Assembly (NCBI GenBank): GCA_947503365.1
Contig: CANNDT010000010.1
Coordinates: 1 to 64,000, forward strand
Length of the DNA stretch: 64,000 nt
Direction of reading: 5' to 3'
Origin: CANNDT01 sp945876205
GTDB taxonomy: Bacteria > Acidobacteriota > Vicinamibacteria > Vicinamibacterales > UBA2999
The notes beneath the pieces are model-generated. The model saw only the letters and a program-made list of their open reading frames with translations, did not search any database and had not been told where the DNA came from. This document shows positions 7,592 through 14,580 of the stretch, in pieces. Position 1 is the stretch's first letter; each line of letters opens with the position of its first letter. The position numbers and the translations under genes were made by a program.

Positions 7592-8724
7592 GCCGGGTGA
7601 TCGGTCCGGGTGCCGCGCTTGGGGTGCTGGGAAGCGGTCAGCTTGGCCGCATGTTCGCTCTTGCCGCGCGGCGCATGGGCTACCGCGTCCACACGTTCTC
7701 TCCGGAAGAAGATTCGCCAACCGGCCAGGTCGCCGATCTCGAAGTCACCGCTCCCTACGAGGATCTCGATGCGCTGCGCACGTTTGCGGGCGGCGTCGAG
7801 GTCGTGACGTTCGAGTTCGAGAACGTGCCCAGCGAGGCGGTTGACGCCATCGAGGCGCTGGCGCCTGTGCGGCCCTCCGGCGTGGCGCTGCACACGGCGC
7901 AGGAACGGGCGCGGGAGAAAACGTTTCTCGCCGACCGCGGTATTCCGACGGCACCCTTCGCGCGCGCCGCGACGCTCGACGAACTATGGGAGGCGGTGGC
8001 GCGCGTCGGCACGCCCGCCGTGATCAAGACCGCGGCGTTCGGCTATGACGGCAAGGGCCAGCACAAGGTCACGACACCCGCCGACATCGAGCACATCTGG
8101 ACGGCCATCGGCCACCAGGAGGCCGTGGTCGAGAAATTCATCAGCCTGCAGGCGGAGATCTCGGTGGTGGCCGCCCGCGGCGCCACGGGCGAGGTGGCCG
8201 AGTACATTCCGTTCGAGAATCGGCACCGCAACCACATCCTCGACGTGACAACGGTGCCAGCGGCGATCCCGCCGGCGATCGCCGCGCAGGCTGCGGAGAT
8301 CACCAGGGAGATCCTGCGTGGGCTGCAGTACGTCGGCGTCCTCTGCGTGGAGTTCTTCCTGAGCACCGACGGGGAGCTGCTCGTGAACGAGATCGCGCCG
8401 CGGCCCCACAACTCAGGCCATCTCACCATCGATGCCGCGTTGACCAGTCAGTTCGAGCAGCAGGTGCGGGCGATCTGCGGGCTGCCGCTCGGGTCACCGG
8501 AGATCCCGCGGCCCGCGGCGATGGCCAACCTGCTCGGCGAGCTCTGGGTTGACGGCGAGCCGAACTGGGCGGCGGCCTGCCGCTTCACCGACGTCAAGCT
8601 GCACCTCTACGGAAAGACCGACCCGCGTCCAGGTCGCAAGATGGGACACCTCACGGCGGTCGCCCGAACGGTGGAGGAAGCCCAGGATCGCGTGCTCGCG
8701 GCGCGGGATGCGTTGCTGATCTGA
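7588..8724 (+). CDS. purK: PurK, N5-carboxyaminoimidazole ribonucleotide synthase
   Basis: 378 residues, ATP-grasp family. It makes N5-CAIR from AIR, bicarbonate and ATP. The start is GTG at 7588, overlapping the purE stop by four bases (GTGA), so translation is coupled. Visible motifs: the N-terminal GVLGSGQLGRM nucleotide-like fold, the ATP-grasp lysine region KTAAFGYDGKGQ, and EIAPRPHNSGH near the metal site. The gene ends shortly before the second CACAGAG palindrome. Confidence 0.96.
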
Positions 8725-8738
8725 AACCCACTTCGAGT

Positions 8739-8830
8739 TTCACGATCACGGGCCACAGAGACGCAGAGTCACAGAGAGAAAGCTTAGAAACCTCTGTGTC
8801 TCTGTGACTCTGTGGCTAGGTCAAGGTGAA
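8739..8830. repeat. CACAGAG-type palindromic repeat, copy 2
   Basis: A 92-base imperfect palindrome with the same TTCAC...GTGAA ends and the same internal GGGCCAC(A/G)GAGAC...CTCTGTGGC blocks as the copy at 76-170. It lies after the purK stop and before the leftward acylase stop, again between convergent genes. The rest of the gap up to 8963 shows no gene or recognisable site. Confidence 0.85.
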
Positions 8831-8963
8831 AAAGCGCGCGAGCCTGGCGCGTTTTCCAGACGTACGGATGGAATCTGGTCTGGCTAGAGGTCGAGGCTTT
8901 CCGCACGCAAAGCAGAAGTGCATCCATTTACCGACCGTCTGGCCGATGCGCACGGTATTCCGC

Positions 8964-11420
8964 CTAGGGCGTGAGCGTGAGTGCGTGTAGAGCTTGACCT
9001 GGAAGAAATGGCGTCGCTTCGCCGCTGGCCCACGCGGCATGCGAGTTCGCGTAGAAGGGCGAGAGCGGATGGCCGCTCTGGCCGGTCGGCATGTGCATGA
9101 TGCCCTCGGCTTCGCGACCTGGTGAGACGATCACGCGCTCGGAGGCGCCGATGTTGCCCCACTGCACGCGCGGCGTATAGAGATCGCCCGGCAGCGGCAG
9201 GCGCGGCATGTCGAGCCAGCGGGCGGCGAAAGGAATTGCCGCCGACAGTGGATGCCGATACGCCACGACGTTGTACTCCGACCAGGGGTGCGCCCCGAGA
9301 TCGTCAGGGCCTTCACGCGTCGCCTGCTCAATGGTGGCGTCGGCCGCCGCGAGCAGCAACTCCGGCCATGAGTCGTACTGCGGATCCAATAGATGCTGCG
9401 GCTGCTCCGTGACCAGCTTCCAGATCGACGCCTCACGGCGGCGAATGTTGGTGTAGTCAAAGCCACGATCGGCGTCGTAGCACTCGGAGAGCACGAAGCC
9501 CATCACTCGCTCGGACACCCTGTCGCGGAATGCGCGCGTGAACCGGTACGCGGCGGAATCGGGCGCGGCCTCGCCGGTCCATCGATGCTCGATGATGTCC
9601 TTGAGCGACGCGCGCGTGGGGTTTCCAGTGACTGCCGCGGTCGTCAGGGTCTTCACGAGCAGGTCGCGCCACCGCGCCAGGAACTCGGCCCGCGTGTCGA
9701 GCTGGATCGCGAGGAGGTCGGTCTTCGTGAAGCGGTCCCGGGCGGCGAGTCGATCGCGAATGATGTGCGCACGCGCCCCGATCTCGTAGCCGGCGTCGCC
9801 GAGGACGGCGAGCATCTGCCCATCGACGACGCGCGCGTTCGCGGTCCAGATCCGTCCACCTGGCGGGTCGATGATCCGCGGGTACTCGGCATCGTTCAGC
9901 CATCCGTCCCATCCTGTGGCTCCGTCCGCCCAGGACGCAGGCAGTTGGCCGTCGATCCCCACCCGCCGCGGGATCGAGCCGTAGACGCTCCAGCCGATCC
10001 GGCCCGAGCGATCGGCGGCGACGATGTTCTGCCCCGGCGTTCCGAGCCCGTTCGCGGTCGCGAACACTTCTTCCAGCGTTCGGTCGCCCTCAAACGGCAG
10101 GACCGACGCGGCCAGGCGGTCGGCGGCATGCGCTACCCACCGGAACGCACGCATCCGCCCACGATGGTCCGGTTCCATGACGGGGCCCCAGATCGTCCAC
10201 AACACCTCCTGGCGCTGGTCGTCTTGCCCGGTGATCTGAAACACCTCGCTGAACCGCTCGAACTCGCGCCACCCATCAGGGGTCTTGTAGCGATTGGGCT
10301 GCGCCGGATCCGTTTCGAGGAGGACGATGTCGTTCCAGTCGGCGTAGGTGTTGGTGAAGCCCCATGCGACGTACGTATTGCTGCCGGCGACCATCGCAGG
10401 GACACCCGGCAGGCTGACGCCGTAAAGGCGATGTGGCTCCGACGGATTCGACGGATCCGGCCACTCGAACGCGGCGCGATACCACGTGTTCGGAACGCGA
10501 ATGCCGAGGTGCATGTCATTGGCGAGCAGCGCCCGGCCATCGGCCGTGAGTCGTCCCGAGACCGCGAAGTTATTGCTGCCGATGGCGGCTTCGGCGGGAT
10601 CTCCAACGCCCAAGCTACTCAGATCGTTGGGGTTTGGGGGTTGGGAGTTGGGAGTTGATCTCCCCGTCCGCCGGGCCCTCAGGTCGTACACATCGGGGCC
10701 CGGGATGGGGGGCACCATGAAGGCGGGGCCGACGATTGGCGCATCCCACTCGGATCCTTTTGGATTCAGGAACTCGAACATCCCCGGCGGCAGCACGTCG
10801 TGCATCGTCGCCAGCGTGGCCTCGTACGAGCCGTCGTCGTCCTGCAGCGTGACGAACATCGAGAGCACGACGAGAAAGGTGTCCTCGGCCCGCCAGGCTG
10901 CCGGATCCTGGCGGAGGACGCGGTATTCGAAGGGCACCGATTCGAGCGCCCGAAGTCCGGCGTTGACCCCGTCGGAATAGGCCTCGAGCACCACCCGTTG
11001 ATCGGGCGGTAGCAGCGGTACGGCTCGCTGCGCTTCGGCCCGAAAGCGGTGGATGCGGATCTCGCGGTCGAGCGGGAGCGCGCGGGCGCCGACCAGTCCG
11101 GCCAGCTCGCCGGCGGCCCGGCGGCGAGCCAGGTCCATCTGAAAGAAGCGGTCCTGGGCGTGCAGAAAGCCGGTGGCCCGAGCCACATCGGCCCGGGTTG
11201 CGCCCTCGATCGTGGGGATGCCCAGGGCATCGCGGGTGACGCGCACCGGGGCCGAGAGGCCCGGAAGCTGCCGGTTTCCATCGAGCTGCGCGAGGCTGCC
11301 GCGGAGCTCCGCCCGTGCCCAGAGCGCGGCGGCGACGGCAACGACCGCCAGCGCCAGCAGGGCATACAGGAACACGCGGAAGACCCCCTCGACTCCGCTC
11401 AGGGCAGGACGGCGCATCAT
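8964..11420 (-). CDS. penicillin acylase family (Ntn-hydrolase) protein
   Basis: 818 residues, the usual size for penicillin G acylase/acyl-homoserine lactone acylase precursors. An N-terminal hydrophobic helix (VFLYALLALAVVAVAAALW) exports or anchors it. The alpha chain has RDALGIPTI and the FLHAQDRFFQMD motif. Autocatalytic cleavage should expose Ser282 in IGSNNF. It hydrolyses amide bonds of beta-lactams, acyl-homoserine lactones or similar; the substrate cannot be told. Two repeat-derived segments lie in it: ALSGVEG at residues 6-12 and a Pro/Asn-rich stretch at 255-266 shortly before the cleavage site. A GTG at 11375 preceded by GAGGGGG is a credible alternative start. It is divergent from the FAD oxidoreductase. 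Confidence 0.9.
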   Translation of the reverse strand: MMRRPALSGVEGVFRVFLYALLALAVVAVAAALWARAELRGSLAQLDGNRQLPGLSAPVRVTRDALGIPTIEGATRADVARATGFLHAQDRFFQMDLARRRAAGELAGLVGARALPLDREIRIHRFRAEAQRAVPLLPPDQRVVLEAYSDGVNAGLRALESVPFEYRVLRQDPAAWRAEDTFLVVLSMFVTLQDDDGSYEATLATMHDVLPPGMFEFLNPKGSEWDAPIVGPAFMVPPIPGPDVYDLRARRTGRSTPNSQPPNPNDLSSLGVGDPAEAAIGSNNFAVSGRLTADGRALLANDMHLGIRVPNTWYRAAFEWPDPSNPSEPHRLYGVSLPGVPAMVAGSNTYVAWGFTNTYADWNDIVLLETDPAQPNRYKTPDGWREFERFSEVFQITGQDDQRQEVLWTIWGPVMEPDHRGRMRAFRWVAHAADRLAASVLPFEGDRTLEEVFATANGLGTPGQNIVAADRSGRIGWSVYGSIPRRVGIDGQLPASWADGATGWDGWLNDAEYPRIIDPPGGRIWTANARVVDGQMLAVLGDAGYEIGARAHIIRDRLAARDRFTKTDLLAIQLDTRAEFLARWRDLLVKTLTTAAVTGNPTRASLKDIIEHRWTGEAAPDSAAYRFTRAFRDRVSERVMGFVLSECYDADRGFDYTNIRRREASIWKLVTEQPQHLLDPQYDSWPELLLAAADATIEQATREGPDDLGAHPWSEYNVVAYRHPLSAAIPFAARWLDMPRLPLPGDLYTPRVQWGNIGASERVIVSPGREAEGIMHMPTGQSGHPLSPFYANSHAAWASGEATPFLPGQALHALTLTP
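10628..10658. repeat. GGTTGGGAGTTGGG-type repeat inside the acylase gene
   Basis: A short G/T tandem (units GGGTTTGG, GGTTGGGAG, TTGGGAG on the plus strand) lies within the leftward acylase gene and is read in frame as STPNSQPPNPND, residues 255-266. Its composition differs sharply from the surrounding coding sequence. It encodes part of the linker region before the Ntn-hydrolase cleavage site. Confidence 0.65.
11386..11404. repeat. short palindromic repeat at the acylase N-terminus
   Basis: CCCTCGACTCCGCTCAGGG is an imperfect palindrome of a type I recall as very widespread in GC-rich environmental genomes, where it often appears in proteins as LSGVEG. Here it is read in frame as ALSGVEG at residues 6-12. 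On the minus strand its GAGGGGG lies about eight bases before a GTG (11375), so it could supply a ribosome site. Confidence 0.6.
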
Positions 11421-11469
11421 CGTGTCGCTGATCTTAGATTACGATCTGACGTTTGCTCTTTGACCTGAC

Positions 11470-12711
11470 ATGAAACCCCGCTACGGCGTTTCTCCGTGGA
11501 TTCACCAGTTTCCCGTCGCAAAGCGGCCTGACTATCCGCGCTTTCGGGGCGAGGCGACGGCTGACGTCGTCATCGTGGGCGGCGGGTTGACCGGCTGTGC
11601 CACGGCGCAGGCGTGCTCGGCCGCGGGCCTGAAAGTCGTCCTGCTCGAGCGGGACCGCATAGGCCAGGGCAGCAGCGGCCGCAGCCCGGGACTCCTGCTG
11701 CCCGATCCCGGCCCCGCGTTTCGAGACGTGGCGGCCGCGCATGGGTTGCGGGCGGCGCGTCACGCCTTCGAGAGCTGGAACCGAGCGTCGGCCGAGGCGG
11801 CCGCGTTGCTGCGCCGGCTGAAGGTCAAGTGCAGCGTCGAGCCCCATCCGCTGATCGTGGTGGCCGCGCGCGGAGACGAGAAGCTGTTCCGGAAGGAATA
11901 CGAGGCCAGGGAAGAGGCCGGTCTCGACGTTGCGTGGCTCTCCCAGAAGCAGGTCAAGAGCGCGCTGAATATCGACGCGCTGGTCGGCGTCCGCATGCGC
12001 GACGGCTTCATGCTCGATCCGTATCGCGCGTGCCTCGGGATGGCGGACGCAGCCACGCGCCGCAAGGCCGTCGTCTTCGAGCGATCACTGGTGAAGAAGG
12101 TTCGCCTTGCCGGGAAGCAGGTGGACATTACGACGGACGGCGGCCTGATTCACGCAGGGACCGTCATCGTCGCCACCGGCTCGGCGACGGCGGAGTTCCG
12201 GGCGCTCCGCCGTCACTTCAAGCGGCGTGAGCTGTACCAGGTGCTGACGGCGCCCGTCGCTGCCACGGTCCGCAAGCAGATGGGTCGTCGCGACACAATC
12301 CTGCGCGACTCGCGGACGCCTCCTCACCGCCTGAGGTGGACGGCTGACATGCCCCGAGCCGAGTCGAGGGGAGAGCAGGTGCTCCTCGCCGGCGCGGACC
12401 AGGATGAGACTCCTGAGAAGCTTCGAGACGCCGTGCGCGTTCAGCGCAGCGGGCAGTTGATGTACGAACTGCTGATGACCTATCAGGCCATCTCGGGTCT
12501 CCAGCCGGCATACGGCTGGGAGACGTCGTACGGCGAAACCGCCGACGGCCTGATGTACATCGGGGCACACCGCAACTATCCGCATCACCTGTTCGCGCTC
12601 GGCGGTGCGCGCGATTCGGTGACCGGTTCGTTTCTCGCCGCCCGCCTCCTGCTCCGCGCGCTTCAAGGCACGTCCGACACAGGCGATCGCGTGTTCGGCT
12701 GGGCGCGATGA
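11470..12711 (+). CDS. FAD-dependent oxidoreductase, DAO family
   Basis: 413 residues. The N-terminal Rossmann dinucleotide motif is VVIVGGGLTGCATA (about residues 33-46), followed by a LLERDRIGQGSSGRS segment typical of D-amino-acid oxidase/glycine oxidase-like enzymes. A second FAD-contact region is near the C-terminus (GLMYIGAHRNYPHHLFALGGA). The substrate is probably a primary or secondary amine and cannot be named. Its stop overlaps the bshB1 start (ATGA), making it the first gene of an operon with two bacillithiol genes; whether it serves that pathway is unknown. Confidence 0.85.
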   Translation: MKPRYGVSPWIHQFPVAKRPDYPRFRGEATADVVIVGGGLTGCATAQACSAAGLKVVLLERDRIGQGSSGRSPGLLLPDPGPAFRDVAAAHGLRAARHAFESWNRASAEAAALLRRLKVKCSVEPHPLIVVAARGDEKLFRKEYEAREEAGLDVAWLSQKQVKSALNIDALVGVRMRDGFMLDPYRACLGMADAATRRKAVVFERSLVKKVRLAGKQVDITTDGGLIHAGTVIVATGSATAEFRALRRHFKRRELYQVLTAPVAATVRKQMGRRDTILRDSRTPPHRLRWTADMPRAESRGEQVLLAGADQDETPEKLRDAVRVQRSGQLMYELLMTYQAISGLQPAYGWETSYGETADGLMYIGAHRNYPHHLFALGGARDSVTGSFLAARLLLRALQGTSDTGDRVFGWAR

Positions 12712-13433
12712 CCGCCGCGGTCGACCAGGTCGATCTGCTCGCCTTCGGGCCGCATCCCGACGACATCGAGATCGGCATCGGCGGGACGGTCGCCAAACAC
12801 GTGACGCTGGGGTTCCGTGTCGGCCTCTGCGATCTCACCGCCGGCGAGATGGGCAGCAACGGCACCGTCAACGGACGGCTGGTCGAAGCCGAAGCGGCAC
12901 GCGGCGTCCTCGGCGCAGCCTGGCGCACGAACCTGCGGCTGCCCGATCGCGCCATCGGTAGCGATGCGTCCCATACCCGCGCGATCGCGGGACTGATTCG
13001 CCGCGCACGTCCTCGAGTGATCGCGCTGCCGTACTGGTCGGATCGGCATCCCGACCATGTCGCGGCCAGCCAGTTGTTGACCGAAGCCGTCTTCAGCGCG
13101 GGCTTGCGGCGGTACGACGCGGACGGCGACGCCTGGAAGGCGGAGTCGTCCTGCTACTACTTCATCAACGACTGGGCGCCGCCGTCATTCGTGGTCGACG
13201 TCAGCGAGCAGTACGACACGAAGCGCCGCGCGCTTGCCTGTCATGTCAGCCAGTTCCAGCCAGGCGCTGCCGGCGCGGTCGCCACGCGCCTGACGTCGGC
13301 ACGGTTTCAGCAGTTGATCGAGAGCCGCGACGCGCAGTTTGGCGCGCAGACCGGTGTCGCGTTTGCTGAAGGCTTCGTCGTGAAAGCCCCTGTCGTCCGC
13401 GCGCATCTCCTCCCCGACGCGGGCCGACCGTGA
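12708..13433 (+). CDS. bshB1: BshB1, GlcNAc-malate deacetylase of bacillithiol synthesis
   Basis: 241 residues, PIG-L/LmbE-like zinc deacetylase. It removes the acetyl group from N-acetylglucosaminyl-malate, the second step of bacillithiol synthesis. The zinc motifs are HPDD (FGPHPDDIEIGIGGT) and HPDH (YWSDRHPDHVAAS), and the TAGEMGSNG segment is characteristic of BshB1. The ATG overlaps the preceding stop, and its own stop overlaps the bshA start (GTGA), so the three genes are coupled. The first-step enzyme BshA follows; bshC, the cysteine-adding step, is not in the window. Confidence 0.93.
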   Translation: MTAAVDQVDLLAFGPHPDDIEIGIGGTVAKHVTLGFRVGLCDLTAGEMGSNGTVNGRLVEAEAARGVLGAAWRTNLRLPDRAIGSDASHTRAIAGLIRRARPRVIALPYWSDRHPDHVAASQLLTEAVFSAGLRRYDADGDAWKAESSCYYFINDWAPPSFVVDVSEQYDTKRRALACHVSQFQPGAAGAVATRLTSARFQQLIESRDAQFGAQTGVAFAEGFVVKAPVVRAHLLPDAGRP

Positions 13434-14566
13434 ACGTCGGCCTCGTCTGCTACGCGTCGGTCGGCGGCAGCGGCATCGTCGCCACCGAGCTCGGAAAAGC
13501 GCTCGCCACGCGCGGTCACCAGGTGCACATCATCAGCACCGACATGCCGTTCCGCCTCGGCGACTTTCATGAGGGGCTCTCGTTTCACCAGGTGTTGACT
13601 CCCACCTATCCGCTCTTCCGCGAGCCGCAGTACCTGCTCTCCCTGGCGAACCGGATCGTCCAGGTGTCGCGCGAAGTGAGCCTCGACATCATCCACGCGC
13701 ACTACGCCGTTCCGCACGCGACCGCGGGATTTCTCTCGCGCCAGGTGCTCGCCTCGAGCGGTTTCGGCCCCGTGCCCAAGGTCGTGACGACGCTGCACGG
13801 CACGGACATCACGCTGGTAGGCAACGACCCGTCGTACTCGGAAATCGTCGCGTTCTCGATCGAACAGTCCGACGGCGTGACGGCGGTGTCCGAGAGCCTT
13901 CGCGCCTCCACGCAGGCCGAGCTTGGCGTCACGCGTGACATCGCGGTGATCCCGAACTTCCTCGATTGCGCGGTGCACCGCAGGGTTGTGTCGCCGGAGC
14001 TGCGCAGGCGGCTTGCGGGCGATGACGACACGAAGCTGGTCATCCACGTCTCGAACTTCCGTCCGGTGAAGCGGGTCGATGCGGTGGTGCAGATCTTCGA
14101 TCGCATTCGCAAGAAAGTCGGCGCGCGCCTGCTGCTGGTTGGCGACGGCCCTGACCTCCCGACCGCGCATCGCATCGCGCGTGAGCTCGGTATCTCGCAC
14201 CTCGTGCGCTCCGTCGGTGCGCAAGAGGAGGTGCAGCCGCTCCTGTCCGTGAGCGACGTGTTCCTGCTGCCATCGGCGCAGGAGAGCTTTGGGTTGGCGG
14301 CGCTCGAGGCGATGGCGTGTGAGGTGCCGGTCGTGGCGTCGCGCGTCGGCGGGCTGCCCGAGGTGATCGAGCACGGCGTCAGCGGGTTCCTGCATCCGAT
14401 CGATGCGCTTGACGACATGGCAGCCAGCGCCGTGGACCTCCTGAGCAATCCTGAGCGTCACAGGCAAGTGGCGCAGGCTGCATGCCGGCGCGTCCGCGAG
14501 CACTTCTGCGCGGACCGCGTCGTCCCCATGTACGAAGAGTTCTATACTGCGGTTCTGCGTACTTGA
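13430..14566 (+). CDS. bshA: BshA, N-acetyl-alpha-D-glucosaminyl L-malate synthase
   Basis: 378 residues, family 4 glycosyltransferase (GT-B fold). It joins GlcNAc from UDP-GlcNAc to L-malate, the first step of bacillithiol synthesis. Seen: GSGIVATELGKALA near the N-terminus, HAHYAVPHA, TTLHGTDITLVG, and the C-terminal donor site with ESFGLAALEAMACEVPVVAS. The start is GTG at 13430, overlapping the bshB1 stop. The neighbour bshB1 separates BshA from other GT4 enzymes. The gene ends 14 bases before a TonB-receptor gene that has its own ribosome site. Confidence 0.95.
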   Translation: MNVGLVCYASVGGSGIVATELGKALATRGHQVHIISTDMPFRLGDFHEGLSFHQVLTPTYPLFREPQYLLSLANRIVQVSREVSLDIIHAHYAVPHATAGFLSRQVLASSGFGPVPKVVTTLHGTDITLVGNDPSYSEIVAFSIEQSDGVTAVSESLRASTQAELGVTRDIAVIPNFLDCAVHRRVVSPELRRRLAGDDDTKLVIHVSNFRPVKRVDAVVQIFDRIRKKVGARLLLVGDGPDLPTAHRIARELGISHLVRSVGAQEEVQPLLSVSDVFLLPSAQESFGLAALEAMACEVPVVASRVGGLPEVIEHGVSGFLHPIDALDDMAASAVDLLSNPERHRQVAQAACRRVREHFCADRVVPMYEEFYTAVLRT

Positions 14567-14580
14567 ACGGAGGCTTCACG

